Assembly: GCF_001687625.2 (NCBI RefSeq)
Contig: NZ_CP016538.2
Coordinates: 1,208,501 to 1,272,500 of the forward strand
DNA: 64,000 bases
Direction: 5' to 3'
Source: Planococcus maritimus
GTDB taxonomy: Bacteria > Bacillota > Bacilli > Bacillales_A > Planococcaceae
The notes under the pieces are model-generated. The model ran no database searches. It saw nothing but the letters and a program-made list of their open reading frames with translations, and had not been told where the DNA came from. Of the stretch, positions 9,466 through 18,403 are shown one piece after another (positions within the stretch are counted from its first letter, which is position 1; every line of letters begins with the position of its first letter). The position numbers and the translations under genes were made by a program.

Positions 9466-9924
9466 ATGGAGTATAGAGATTTGAATGGATGTGTTTGCCA
9501 CTTGTTTTTTGAAAAGGGGCGGTCGCAAATTGAAAGCCGGCATGTGCTGGTCATCGGGAAGTTTGAAGGGCAGTGGCTATTGACGAGACATTCTGTTCGT
9601 GGACTTGAATTTCCTGGAGGTAAAGCAGAGCCAGGTGAATCACTGGAACAGGCAGCGAAGCGGGAAGTTTATGAAGAAACCGGAGCCGTCGTGAATGAAT
9701 TGGAATGGCTCGCGGAGTATCAAGTTCATACAGATCAAGCTTTCAGTAAAACAGTATTTACTGCGACTATCAAGAACATGAAGAGTGTGCAGTGGATGGA
9801 GACAGAGGGTCCTGTACTGGTTCCGAAACTTATGGTCGATGAAAATTACAGCTTCCTCATGCGCGACGCGGGGATGGAAGCGATTATAGAGAAGGTGAAG
9901 ACTATTGAAAAATGGAGACATTGA
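9466..9924 (+). CDS. ytkD: Nudix hydrolase YtkD
   Basis: MutT/Nudix-family enzyme. The B. subtilis homologue hydrolyses nucleoside triphosphates and removes 5'-diphosphate from RNA. A complete Nudix box is present, from GGKAEPGE through REVYEETG. I chose ATG 9466 because GGGAGGA lies 6 bp upstream. This gives 152 residues. The same frame is open further upstream but crosses the dps terminator. Its 3' end overlaps ytmA by 20 bp. Confidence 0.9.
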   Translation: MEYRDLNGCVCHLFFEKGRSQIESRHVLVIGKFEGQWLLTRHSVRGLEFPGGKAEPGESLEQAAKREVYEETGAVVNELEWLAEYQVHTDQAFSKTVFTATIKNMKSVQWMETEGPVLVPKLMVDENYSFLMRDAGMEAIIEKVKTIEKWRH

Positions 9925-10726
9925 ATCGATGAGGTGGTATCCTTCGCCGAATCCGAATGTGCGCTTGAGCGAAGTGACGTATTGGTCTGAGGGCTTGCGC
10001 ATTAAAGGCTTGCTGGCAGAACCGAAAACCGTTTCAAGCGGCAGCGGAATCTTATATTTGCGCGGTGGCATCCAATCAATTGGAATGGTAAGACCGGCAC
10101 GGATCGCGCAATTTGCAGGCATGGGATTTACTGTGTTCGCGCCTTATTACAGGGGCAATCGGGGCGGTGAAGGGAAAGACGAATTTGCCGGTGCAGATCG
10201 CTATGATGCTGTCCATGCCGTGGATGTGCTAAAGAAATTCAGTACTGGTCCGGTACATTTATTGGCCTTTTCACGTGGCGGCATTATGGCCTTGTGGACA
10301 GCTATTTTGAGAAATGATATTTGTTCTGTCGTAACCTGGGCTGGTGTAACAGATACGGTACTGACCTATAAAGAGCGGCTGGATATGCGCCGCATGATGA
10401 AACGGCTTTACGGCGGCACGCCGAATACCGCACTTCCGGCATTTGAAGAGCGTAATCCGTTGATGCATATCGGAGAAAGCAAGGCAGCTTACCTGATTAT
10501 CCATGGCTTGAAAGACGATAATGTCTCACCTCAGCAAGCCTTTCTGTTAGAACAAGCTTTGGAACTCAATCATCAGCCTTGTGAAACCTGGTATTTTCCA
10601 GATTATACGCATTTCTTCCCACCTTTGGCGAACCGTAAAACCGCGAAGGCATTGACGGTATGGATGAAAGATCAGGAGAAGCGCAAAAATGGCATAGTTA
10701 GTCGTCAAGATGAGGTAGAAGCTTAA
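9905..10726 (+). CDS. ytmA: Alpha/beta hydrolase YtmA
   Basis: Predicted serine hydrolase or S9-like peptidase of unknown substrate. LAFSRGG carries the nucleophile Ser, IHGLKDDNVSP the acidic residue and DYTHFF the His. The TTG start at 9905 gives 273 residues and an N-terminus aligned with B. subtilis YtmA. An ATG at 9929 with GGAGA upstream is an alternative. It overlaps ytkD, so the two are probably co-translated. It is followed by a long bidirectional terminator shared with pckA. Confidence 0.87.
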   Translation: MKNGDIESMRWYPSPNPNVRLSEVTYWSEGLRIKGLLAEPKTVSSGSGILYLRGGIQSIGMVRPARIAQFAGMGFTVFAPYYRGNRGGEGKDEFAGADRYDAVHAVDVLKKFSTGPVHLLAFSRGGIMALWTAILRNDICSVVTWAGVTDTVLTYKERLDMRRMMKRLYGGTPNTALPAFEERNPLMHIGESKAAYLIIHGLKDDNVSPQQAFLLEQALELNHQPCETWYFPDYTHFFPPLANRKTAKALTVWMKDQEKRKNGIVSRQDEVEA

Positions 10727-10751
10727 GTAGAAATCCACAATAAAATAAACA

Positions 10752-10792
10752 AAAAAGGCCAAGAGAAATGACTCATTTCTCTTGGCCTTTTT
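10752..10792. terminator. Bidirectional terminator between ytmA and pckA
   Basis: A perfect 19-bp stem (AAAAAGGCCAAGAGAAATG and its complement) with a 3-nt loop serves both converging genes. Confidence 0.93.
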
Positions 10793-10799
10793 AATTGGA

Positions 10800-12389
10800 T
10801 TAATTATGCGTAGGGCCGCCTTTTTGGCTGATGCCAGCATCCACAGTACCGAATTTTTCAAAGTTGTCTTTGAATTTCTTCGCCAGTTCCTGTGCTTTTT
10901 GGTCATAAGCTTCTTTATCAGCCCATGCGTTGCGTGGATTCAAAACTTCGGTCGGGACGCCAGGAATTTCTTTCGGCATATTCAATCCGAAGACCGATTC
11001 GTGTTCCATGTCGACACCGTTCAAGTCGCCGCGGATTGCTGCGCGGACCATCGTGCGTGTGTAGGACAATTTCATGCGGCTCCCGACGCCGTATTCGCCG
11101 CCAGTCCATCCCGTGTTTACGAGGTAGACGTCTGCACCGTGCTCATCGATCTTGTCGCCGAGCATTTCAGCGTAAACGGTTGCGTGAAGCGGAAGGAATG
11201 GAGAGCCGAAGCAAGTCGAGAAGGTTGCTTCAGGTGACGTGACACCGCGTTCTGTGCCAGCCAATTTCGATGTGTAACCGCTAAGGAAATGATACATCGC
11301 TTGCTCTTTCGTCAATTTGCTGATTGGAGGCAATACGCCGAATGCATCAGCCGTCAAGAAGACGATCGTTTTCGGGTGTCCTGCAACAGAAGGGACGACG
11401 ATATTATCGATGGCATCGATCGGATAAGCTGCACGCGTATTTTCAGTCAGCGAGCCGTCATCGTAATCCGGGATGCGGGTATCTTCATCGACCACTACGT
11501 TTTCTAGTACCGAGCCGAAACGAATCGCGTCAAAAATTTGTGGTTCGTTTTCACGTGATAGATTAATTGTTTTGGCATAGCAGCCGCCTTCGATATTGAA
11601 GACGCCGTTATCGGACCAGCCATGCTCGTCGTCACCGATCAATTTGCGGTCTTCATCAGCCGACAAGGTTGTTTTTCCAGTACCTGAAAGGCCGAAGAAC
11701 AAAGCAACATCATCGTTTTTGCCGACGTTTGCTGAGCAATGCATCGGGAGGATGTCTTTTTCAGGAAGGATATAGTTCATGATCGAGAAGATGGATTTCT
11801 TCATTTCGCCAGCGTATTCCGTACCGCCGATCAAGATGATTTTCTTTTCCATCGATACGATGATAAAGGTCTCAGAATCCGTTCCGTCCACTGCAGGGTC
11901 TGCGTGGAAAGTCGGAGCGTAAACGACAGTGAATTCAGCTTCATGCGTCTTCAATTCTTCCGCAGTAGGGCGGATAAACAATTGATGGGCGAATAGGTTA
12001 TGCCAAGCGTATTCATTGATCGTCTGAATCGCCAGACGCGATTCAGGATCTGCACCGGCAAAGCCTTTGAAGACATACAAAGCGTCTTTTTCTTTCAAAT
12101 GATTGATGACTTTAGCATATAGGTTTTCAAAAATATCAGAGGAAATCGGGCGATTGACAGTGCCCCAGTCAATTTTGTCTTTCGAAATTGCCTCTTCTAC
12201 CATATACTTGTCTTTAGGCGAACGGCCTGTATATTTGCCAGTTTCCGCTTTGACAGCGCCTTCACGCGTAAGAACAGCCTCCCCGCGGGATGTTGCCGCT
12301 TCCACCAATTGGGGAACGGATAATTGCATATGGATATTCGAGCCGTTCACAAGCTCTTTCAAATCATTTGATAGGTTCACTGAAGTCAT
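10800..12389 (-). CDS. pckA: Phosphoenolpyruvate carboxykinase (ATP)
   Basis: Converts oxaloacetate and ATP to phosphoenolpyruvate and CO2, the entry step of gluconeogenesis. The 529-residue protein has TGRSPKDK, the P-loop [19 protein letters not shown] with metal ligands, and RAAYPI. The start ATG is preceded by AAGGAAGG. It is transcribed divergently from metK. A TAGACT-16 bp-TATACT promoter lies upstream, and its -10 overlaps a perfect match to the CcpN operator consensus, which would fit glycolytic repression as in B. subtilis. Confidence 0.97.
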   Translation of the reverse strand: MTSVNLSNDLKELVNGSNIHMQLSVPQLVEAATSRGEAVLTREGAVKAETGKYTGRSPKDKYMVEEAISKDKIDWGTVNRPISSDIFENLYAKVINHLKEKDALYVFKGFAGADPESRLAIQTINEYAWHNLFAHQLFIRPTAEELKTHEAEFTVVYAPTFHADPAVDGTDSETFIIVSMEKKIILIGGTEYAGEMKKSIFSIMNYILPEKDILPMHCSANVGKNDDVALFFGLSGTGKTTLSADEDRKLIGDDEHGWSDNGVFNIEGGCYAKTINLSRENEPQIFDAIRFGSVLENVVVDEDTRIPDYDDGSLTENTRAAYPIDAIDNIVVPSVAGHPKTIVFLTADAFGVLPPISKLTKEQAMYHFLSGYTSKLAGTERGVTSPEATFSTCFGSPFLPLHATVYAEMLGDKIDEHGADVYLVNTGWTGGEYGVGSRMKLSYTRTMVRAAIRGDLNGVDMEHESVFGLNMPKEIPGVPTEVLNPRNAWADKEAYDQKAQELAKKFKDNFEKFGTVDAGISQKGGPTHN

Positions 12390-12451
12390 ATATATGTACC
12401 TTCCTTTTCGTTTATTCCCAAATGAATGGGGAAGATGTATATTCGAACATT

Positions 12452-12479
12452 AGTATAACACATTGCCATGATTAGTCTA
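12452..12479 (-). promoter_or_regulatory. pckA promoter with CcpN-like operator
   Basis: On the pckA strand TAGACT, 16 bp, TATACT form a sigma-A promoter. The 11-mer TGTGTTATACT (12452-12462) overlaps the -10 and fits TRTGHYATAYW, the CcpN consensus as I remember it, at every position. ATTAGT-CTAT-ACTAAT (12471-12486) is an inverted repeat at the -35. Confidence 0.6.
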
Positions 12480-12580
12480 TACTAATAACTAGAAATCTGT
12501 CGATGTTCGCGATTTGTGTTTATACAATAGTAGAAAAAGATGCATGCTTAAAAGTCTGACAACCGTTTCCTTTAAAAACG

Positions 12581-12609
12581 TTGACAGCGCTTGACTCATT
12601 CCGTATGAT
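12581..12609 (+). promoter_or_regulatory. Strong sigma-A promoter of the metK leader
   Basis: TTGACA, 17 bp, TATGAT: consensus -35, optimal spacing and 5/6 -10. Predicted transcription start is near 12616, just ahead of the S-box. Confidence 0.85.
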
Positions 12610-12625
12610 GGGAAATTGAACGGAT

Positions 12626-12801
12626 ACTCTTATTCCGAGCTGGTGGAGGGTGCAGGCCCTACGAAACCCGGCAACCTGCTGTTTATGCAGCGATGGTGCC
12701 CAACCTGAAGCAAGGCGTATGCCTTGGACGATAAGAGTGAAAGGTGCTTATGATGATTATTCCTTTCCTCATTGCTTAAAGATGAGAGAAGGGATTTTTT
12801 T
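12626..12801 (+). promoter_or_regulatory. SAM-I (S-box) riboswitch with terminator
   Basis: The aptamer starts with CTCTTAT (12627-12633), which pairs with ATAAGAG (12731-12737) to close P1. In between are the conserved CCGAGCTGGTGGAGGG and ACGAAACCCGGCAACC segments. The expression platform ends in a 14-bp stem (12759-12772 with 12782-12795, one mismatch) and a run of seven T. Bound S-adenosylmethionine should favour the terminator and shut off metK. Confidence 0.95.
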
Positions 12802-12871
12802 ATGGAATGCCCTTAATCCTCGTGTGCAGGCTGAAAAAGCTGGAAGTTCAATTCCCTCTAGGGAAACGGAC

Positions 12872-12900
12872 TTGACATGGGAAAACGAGTACCGTATCAA
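12872..12900 (+). promoter_or_regulatory. Possible second metK promoter downstream of the S-box
   Basis: TTGACA, 17 bp, TATCAA lies between the riboswitch terminator and the metK start. The -35 is consensus and the -10 scores 4/6. It would give SAM-insensitive basal transcription, but nothing beyond the sequence match supports it. Confidence 0.35.
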
Positions 12901-12940
12901 TTTCGAGAGCAATCTCGCAGGATATAAGGAGGAACTTTTT

Positions 12941-14137
12941 TTGACAAACCGTCGATTATTCACATCAGAATCAGTAACAGAGGGCCATCCGGATAAGATT
13001 TGCGACCAAATTTCAGATGCAATTCTGGATGCCATCCTAACAGAAGACCCAAATGCACGCGTGGCATGCGAAACCACTGTAACAACAGGACTTGTCCTTG
13101 TTGCAGGAGAGATCACGACATCTACTTACGTAGACATTCCAAAAGTTGTCCGCCAAACCGTCAAAGAAATTGGCTATACGCGCGCGAAATACGGATTCGA
13201 CTCCGAGACGAGTGCTGTGTTAACGGCAATCGATGAGCAATCGGCGGATATCGCTGCAGGCGTCAACGTGGCACTTGAAGCTCGTGAAGGACAGATGACC
13301 GATAAGGAATTGGATGAAATTGGGGCAGGCGACCAAGGCTTGATGTTTGGTTATGCTTCCAACGAAACAGAAGAATTGATGCCATTGCCGATCAGCTTGG
13401 CGCACAAACTTGCACGCCGCCTGGCGGAAGTGCGCAAAGAAGAAATCTTGCCGTATTTGCGCCCTGATGGCAAAACGCAAGTAACGATTGAATACGATGA
13501 AAACAATCAACCGGTGCGTGTCGATACGATTGTCATTTCAACGCAGCATCATCCGGAAGTTTCTTTGGAGCAAATCCAGCGCAACTTGAAGGAATATGTC
13601 ATCAATGAAGTCGTACCGGCTGAATTGCTTGATGCAGAGACAAAATACTTCATCAACCCGACTGGCCGCTTCGTAATCGGCGGGCCACAAGGCGATGCTG
13701 GTCTTACTGGCCGTAAAATCATTGTTGATACGTACGGTGGCTACGCAAGACACGGTGGAGGCGCATTCTCTGGTAAAGACGCAACGAAAGTTGACCGTTC
13801 CGGTGCTTATGCAGCCCGTTACGTCGCGAAAAATATCGTCGCTTCTGGACTTGCTGATAAGTGTGAAGTGCAGCTTGCCTATGCAATCGGCGTTGCACAT
13901 CCGGTATCGATTGCGGTCGATACGTTCGGTACAGGCAAAGTCAGCGAAGATAAATTCATCGAACTAGTACGCGCGAACTTCGATTTGCGTCCAGCCGGCA
14001 TCATCAAGATGTTGGATCTGCGCCGCCCAATTTACAAACAAACAGCGGCTTATGGCCACTTCGGACGCACGGATGTCGACCTTCCGTGGGAACGCACAGA
14101 CAAAGCGGATGCTTTGAAACAACAAGCGAACGCATAA
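12941..14137 (+). CDS. metK: S-adenosylmethionine synthetase
   Basis: Forms S-adenosylmethionine from methionine and ATP. It has [11 protein letters not shown] at the N-terminus, [12 protein letters not shown] and [21 protein letters not shown] (P-loop-like) motifs. I chose TTG 12941 because AAGGAGGAAC lies 6-8 bp upstream and the protein then has 398 residues, the family norm. The in-frame extension to 12650 runs through the S-box and is not coding. Controlled by the upstream SAM riboswitch and ended by a bidirectional terminator. Confidence 0.97.
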   Translation: MTNRRLFTSESVTEGHPDKICDQISDAILDAILTEDPNARVACETTVTTGLVLVAGEITTSTYVDIPKVVRQTVKEIGYTRAKYGFDSETSAVLTAIDEQSADIAAGVNVALEAREGQMTDKELDEIGAGDQGLMFGYASNETEELMPLPISLAHKLARRLAEVRKEEILPYLRPDGKTQVTIEYDENNQPVRVDTIVISTQHHPEVSLEQIQRNLKEYVINEVVPAELLDAETKYFINPTGRFVIGGPQGDAGLTGRKIIVDTYGGYARHGGGAFSGKDATKVDRSGAYAARYVAKNIVASGLADKCEVQLAYAIGVAHPVSIAVDTFGTGKVSEDKFIELVRANFDLRPAGIIKMLDLRRPIYKQTAAYGHFGRTDVDLPWERTDKADALKQQANA

Positions 14138-14140
14138 GAA

Positions 14141-14171
14141 AAAAGCAGGCGGAAAAATTCCGTCTGCTTTT
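14141..14171. terminator. Bidirectional terminator between metK and ytoA
   Basis: AAAAGCAGGCGGAA pairs with TTCCGTCTGCTTTT (one G-T pair) around AAA. Confidence 0.9.
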
Positions 14172-14172
14172 T

Positions 14173-14682
14173 CTATTGAAGAGATTTATAGTAGGCGGCT
14201 TTTTCCGCATACTCCCGGACGATGCGTTCCATATCTGTTTTGTCCGCTTCGTTTAATTCGCGCACTACTTTTGCGGGGCGTCCGAATGCGAGCGTGCCGG
14301 CTGGAATGGTTTTTCCTTGCGGCACAAGGCTTCCGGCGCCGATAAAAGCACCTTCCCCGATCTCCGCGCCATCGAGGATTATCGAGCCCATGCCGACGAG
14401 CGCGCCTTTTCTCACGGTGCAGCTGTGCAAGGTCACTTGGTGGCCAATCGTTACATCGTCTTCAAGTATAAGAGGGGTGTTCGGACTTTGGTGTAACATT
14501 GATAAATCCTGGATATTGGTGTTGTTTCCGATAATGGTCGGGGCAACGTCTCCACGGATAACGGTATTGAACCAGACCGATGAATGAGCTCCGATTGTGA
14601 CATCGCCTGTTATAGTCGAATAATCAGCGATAAATGCAGATTTGTCAATTTTTGGTGATTTGTCTTTATATGGATAGATCAT
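14173..14682 (-). CDS. ytoA: Gamma-carbonic anhydrase-like hexapeptide protein YtoA
   Basis: Left-handed beta-helix protein of the gamma-carbonic anhydrase/YrdA group. The 169 residues consist mainly of hexapeptide repeats (VTIGAHSSVW, DVTIGHQVTL, ALVGMGSIIL, AFIGAGSLV). Metal-ligand histidines are likely in MLHQSPN and VTIGHQVTLHSC. Enzymatic activity cannot be inferred safely because many relatives are inactive. AAGGAG precedes the start. It is a single gene converging on metK. Confidence 0.9.
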   Translation of the reverse strand: MIYPYKDKSPKIDKSAFIADYSTITGDVTIGAHSSVWFNTVIRGDVAPTIIGNNTNIQDLSMLHQSPNTPLILEDDVTIGHQVTLHSCTVRKGALVGMGSIILDGAEIGEGAFIGAGSLVPQGKTIPAGTLAFGRPAKVVRELNEADKTDMERIVREYAEKAAYYKSLQ

Positions 14683-14782
14683 GGCAAAGCTCCTTTAAGA
14701 TTGATAAGATGTAATTAGTTCTAATCGTATCAAAACATTGGAAAAGGTCAATCGATCGAGCTGGATAAGGGAGGCGCGCGTT

Positions 14783-15583
14783 ATGTGGAAGTGGCAAGCA
14801 GAAGGTGAAGCGAAAGGCGTCGTGGTGTTGATTCATAGTGCCTATGAGGAACATCAGCGTTATGCATGGCAAATCGAAAACTGGCGCAGGAATGGCTTTC
14901 ATGTGTATATGGCTGATTTACCAGGCCACGGAACGCAGACATCAGCCGATGCTGTGCACCGGGAATCTTTCTATGATTACGACAAAACCGCTGCTGAACT
15001 GCTGCGCTTAGCGGCAGAAAATAACTTGCCGGTTATTCTTTCTGGACACGGGCTTGGCGCTTCGATCGCTATCCATGCGCTATCAGAAAATCGCCATCCT
15101 GTTGCTGGCGCCATCCTAAGCTCTCCTTGGTTTGAGCTGCAAAAAGTCCCGAGCAAGCCAACACTTGCCTTGTCCGGACTCAGCAAACTGACCGGCAAAG
15201 GGAAAGTCGACCACGGAGTGGAATTGCGTCATTTGACGAGACGTAAATTCCAAGAAGAGTCGGCGAAAGCGCCTCAAGCGATCCAATCGCTCAGTTCGCC
15301 GGCTTGGTGGAAAGAATTACTCGTTTATTTGGAGCAGGCCGCACATCTACAGTTGCCGGATATGCCGATTATGCTTCAGACGGGCCAGCGGGATTTGATT
15401 ACGCAGACGAAAGCTGGACGGTCATGGCTGTCCAAGCAGTCTGCGAATGAATTTCATTTTAAGGAATGGCCGTTCTGCTATCACGATTTGCTGCAAGAAC
15501 CGGAGCGCGATGAAATATTCAAGTCCATGCTGCATTTTGCCGAAACGGCAGTTGAAGCGGAAAGAATGCGCCGCAGCCAATAA
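14783..15583 (+). CDS. YtpA-like alpha/beta hydrolase fold protein with degenerate active site
   Basis: Homologous by sequence pattern to B. subtilis YtpA, a monoglyceride-lipase-like phospholipase: MWKWQAEG, VYMADLPGHGT, AILSSPWFELQ and CYHDLLQEPERDEIF align along its length. Two catalytic features are changed. The nucleophile elbow reads SGHGLGA, with Gly90 where GHSMGG has the catalytic Ser. The oxyanion HG motif reads IHSAYEEH. The His region is kept. It may therefore be a non-catalytic fold or use different chemistry. I chose ATG 14783 (AAGGGAGG upstream), giving 266 residues. The next gene follows after 47 bp. Confidence 0.85.
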   Translation: MWKWQAEGEAKGVVVLIHSAYEEHQRYAWQIENWRRNGFHVYMADLPGHGTQTSADAVHRESFYDYDKTAAELLRLAAENNLPVILSGHGLGASIAIHALSENRHPVAGAILSSPWFELQKVPSKPTLALSGLSKLTGKGKVDHGVELRHLTRRKFQEESAKAPQAIQSLSSPAWWKELLVYLEQAAHLQLPDMPIMLQTGQRDLITQTKAGRSWLSKQSANEFHFKEWPFCYHDLLQEPERDEIFKSMLHFAETAVEAERMRRSQ

Positions 15584-15630
15584 TCCTTTAATCTATTCAC
15601 AACGATAGTTAATAAAAAGGAGAGATGGAA

Positions 15631-16650
15631 ATGCCGCTTCGTTTCAGCATATTGGATCAATCTCCGGTTTCTCAAGGACAGACAGCGCAACAAGCGCTAG
15701 CTGATACGGTGCAGTTAGCACAACACGCAGAAGACTGGGGCTATACGCGTTTTTGGGTATCGGAACATCACGATGCCAAAACCCTAGCCGGTTCTTCTCC
15801 GGAGATCTTAATCAGTCATATCGGCGCGAGAACGAGGTCGATCCGCCTTGGTTCCGGCGGCGTCATGCTGCCGCATTATTCGGCCTTCAAAGTGGCCGAG
15901 AATTTCAATTTACTGGAGAGTTTATACCCTGGCCGCATTGATGCTGGAGTGGGCCGTGCGCCAGGTGGCATGCCGAGAGCCTCATTCGCTTTATCGAATG
16001 GACGTGTGCGGGATGCGGGACGTTTTCCGGAGCAGTTGGATGAGCTGCGCATGTATTTGGAAAACAGCATTCCAGAAAGCCATGATTACTACGGCATGAA
16101 AGCGACACCCCTGCCACCACATGCACCGCCGATCTGGATGCTCGGCTCTGGTGAAGGATCTGCGCGCTTGGCGGCCGAAAAGGGCTTGCCGTATATGTTC
16201 GCTCATTTCATTAATGGCGAAGGCGGACAGCCATTTGCAAACAGCTACAGAAAAACATTCGTCCCTCATAAAGGCAACAAGCCGTATGTGGGCCTAGCGA
16301 TTTTTGCCGTATGTCAGGACACACAAGAACAGGCGGAATACGTCGCGTCTTCCTTGGATCTGTCTCTTGCGATGGGGGCGCAAGCAATGCCTTCTGACGG
16401 GACGCCCCCGCCTGATCAAGCGCTTACTTATGAGTATTCAAAATTTGAAAAGCTGCTCGTGGCAGAAAATCGCCGGCGCATGGTCGTCGGGGACCCTGTA
16501 CAAGTGGTGGATCAATTGGAAGCGCTTGGTGAAGAATACGGGGCTGATGAAGTGATGATTGTCTCTGTCGCTTATGACTTCAATGATAAATTAACGACGT
16601 TCCGATTGATCGCTGAAGAAATGAAAAAAAGAATCTCTGAAAAGCAGTAG
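15631..16650 (+). CDS. LLM-class flavin-dependent monooxygenase
   Basis: Bacterial luciferase-like (LLM) oxidoreductase of the MsnO8 subgroup, likely using reduced FMN. The 339 residues include FSILDQSPVSQGQ, FWVSEHHDAKTLAGSSPE, GSGGVMLPHYSAFKVAENF and GRIDAGVGRAPGG. The substrate is unknown. ATG 15631 has AAAGGAG at good distance. ATG 15625 is too close to it. It may be co-transcribed with the YtpA-like gene upstream. Its stop codon lies inside the terminator stem. Confidence 0.88.
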   Translation: MPLRFSILDQSPVSQGQTAQQALADTVQLAQHAEDWGYTRFWVSEHHDAKTLAGSSPEILISHIGARTRSIRLGSGGVMLPHYSAFKVAENFNLLESLYPGRIDAGVGRAPGGMPRASFALSNGRVRDAGRFPEQLDELRMYLENSIPESHDYYGMKATPLPPHAPPIWMLGSGEGSARLAAEKGLPYMFAHFINGEGGQPFANSYRKTFVPHKGNKPYVGLAIFAVCQDTQEQAEYVASSLDLSLAMGAQAMPSDGTPPPDQALTYEYSKFEKLLVAENRRRMVVGDPVQVVDQLEALGEEYGADEVMIVSVAYDFNDKLTTFRLIAEEMKKRISEKQ

Positions 16651-16676
16651 GCTGATAAACAGCTTGCTGCTTTTTT
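16643..16676 (+). terminator. Terminator of the LLM gene
   Basis: A 12-bp stem (AGCAGTAGGCTG with CAGCTTGCTGCT, two G-T pairs) has loop ATAAA and a T-run. The stop TAG is in the stem. Confidence 0.82.
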
Positions 16677-16692
16677 ATATGGATAGAAAAAG

Positions 16693-16717
16693 GTTTAGAG
16701 ATGCGCTGGAAGGATAA
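16693..16717 (+). promoter_or_regulatory. Sigma-B-like promoter of pyruvate oxidase
   Basis: GTTTAG, 13 bp, GGATAA fits the sigma-B pattern at 5/6 and 4/6, 40 bp before the start codon. The B. subtilis homologue ydaP belongs to the sigma-B regulon. Confidence 0.42.
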
Positions 16718-16756
16718 AGAGTTGAAACAACAGAAATCAGGAAAGAAGGAATGAAT

Positions 16757-18355
16757 ATGTTCGATCGTACCGCAGGCAGCCACACAGTAGAATTATTAAA
16801 GCAATGGAATGTAGACCATATATACGGAATGCCGGGAGATTCTATTAACGAATTGATGGAAGAATTACGCAAAGTGGACATTCGCTTTATCCAGATCCGT
16901 CACGAAGAAACCGGCGCGCTTGCCGCCTCGGCCTATTCGAAACTGACAGGGCACATCGGCGTGTGCTTGTCGATTGCGGGACCTGGGGCGATTCATTTAC
17001 AAAACGGCTTGTATGATGCGAAGAAAGACAAAACACCGGTACTTGCGATTGTCGGTCAAGTAGCCAGCGACTCCATTGGCACCGACACGTTTCAGGAGTT
17101 GAAATTGGAATCGATGTTTGAAGACGTATCGGTCTATAACCGCCGCGTGCAAACCGCCGAGCAATTGCCCGATATGCTCAACCAGGCAGTCCGTGCAGCT
17201 TACGCTGAAAAAGGGCCGGCTGTCCTTGTCGTCTCGGATGATTTATTCAGCACGAAAATTAAACGCGACCAACAGATGACGTCCCCCGAATATTCAGAAC
17301 CACACATCCGGGCAGCACAAGACGATTTGACTAAGGCACTCGAGCTATTGCAATCTGCGAAAAAACCAGTCATTCTGGCAGGCAAAGGCGCGCAGAATGC
17401 TTCTAGTGAAGTATTGGCATTCTCCGATAAATTAAACGCGCCGCTGATTGCTTCGCTTCCGGCAAAAGGCTTGGTTCCAGATGACCACCCGAATAATTTA
17501 GGGCAGCTCGGGCAACTCGGGACAGAGCCGGCAAAACAAGCGATGAAGCAGACAGACCTCGTCATCCTAGCAGGTACTGCTTATCCATACCGTGAGTATT
17601 TGCCGGAAAAAGCGCAAGCTATCCAGATTGATGTCGACCCTCGAGTAATCGGCAAATATTATCCAGCGACAGTTGGGATTGTGGGTGATCTTGGACCGGC
17701 ACTTTCTTGGTTAACAGGTCAGCTCGGTGAACGAGATGCTGGTTTTTTAGAGGAATTCAAAGAGAAAAGGAACGATTGGCATGACAAGCTGCAGGCAGAT
17801 ATCGATAAACAAACCGATAAACTCCAGCCCCAGCAAGTGATCGGTGAAATCCAACACATCATGGAGCGCGATGCCGTCGTTTCGCTCGATGTCGGGAGCA
17901 TCACGATTTGGACGGCAAAATATTTGCAGCTGACTGGGCAAAAGCTCGTATTGTCGTCGTGGCTCGGTACGATGGGCTGCGGTCTTCCTGGGGCTTTAGC
18001 AGCGAAACTGGCCTATCCCGATAGACAAGCGATCGCCATTGTCGGAGACGGCGGATTTTCTATGGGCATGCAAGATTTTGTCACCGCAGTGAAATACGAT
18101 TTGCCGATGCTCGTCATCGTCTTCAACAACCAAAAGCTTCAATTAATCGAAGACGAACAGAAAATGACGGGCAACAAGCCGACAAATGTCGAAATTGCCA
18201 ATATCGATTTTGCGGCATTCGCCATCGCGTGCGGCGGAGAGGGGTATACCGTAAAAACGCGCGAAGAATTACAAGATGCCTTATCGAAAGTGAAAACAAG
18301 CAAAAGGCCAGTGGTTGTTGATGCTTACGTTGAAGATATTTCGGCTGTGCAATAG
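16757..18355 (+). CDS. Thiamine-diphosphate pyruvate oxidase (YdaP/PoxB type)
   Basis: Flavin- and thiamine-diphosphate-dependent oxidative decarboxylation of pyruvate to acetate or acetyl-phosphate. Domains run in order: pyrimidine-binding (YGMPGDSINELMEEL with RHEETGALAAS), central FAD domain (residues about 185-330) and diphosphate-binding (AIVGDGGFSMGMQDF). At 532 residues it is about 40 shorter than E. coli PoxB and B. subtilis YdaP, the shortage being at the C-terminus where PoxB has its membrane peptide. The second ATG (16757) is preferred because AAGGA lies 6 bp upstream. An acetolactate synthase is less likely given the start sequence and context. Confidence 0.85.
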   Translation: MFDRTAGSHTVELLKQWNVDHIYGMPGDSINELMEELRKVDIRFIQIRHEETGALAASAYSKLTGHIGVCLSIAGPGAIHLQNGLYDAKKDKTPVLAIVGQVASDSIGTDTFQELKLESMFEDVSVYNRRVQTAEQLPDMLNQAVRAAYAEKGPAVLVVSDDLFSTKIKRDQQMTSPEYSEPHIRAAQDDLTKALELLQSAKKPVILAGKGAQNASSEVLAFSDKLNAPLIASLPAKGLVPDDHPNNLGQLGQLGTEPAKQAMKQTDLVILAGTAYPYREYLPEKAQAIQIDVDPRVIGKYYPATVGIVGDLGPALSWLTGQLGERDAGFLEEFKEKRNDWHDKLQADIDKQTDKLQPQQVIGEIQHIMERDAVVSLDVGSITIWTAKYLQLTGQKLVLSSWLGTMGCGLPGALAAKLAYPDRQAIAIVGDGGFSMGMQDFVTAVKYDLPMLVIVFNNQKLQLIEDEQKMTGNKPTNVEIANIDFAAFAIACGGEGYTVKTREELQDALSKVKTSKRPVVVDAYVEDISAVQ

Positions 18356-18403
18356 AACGAATGGCAATGAATATATGAATAAAGGAAAGAGAGGCGAAGT
18401 GAA

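Noticed and set aside
12579-12594. cre-like sequence at the metK -35
   Set aside because: Key cre positions mismatch and the resemblance comes from the TTGACA hexamer itself.
12650-12940. N-terminal extension of metK in frame
   Set aside because: It runs through the S-box aptamer and terminator, and a strong ribosome-binding site marks TTG 12941.
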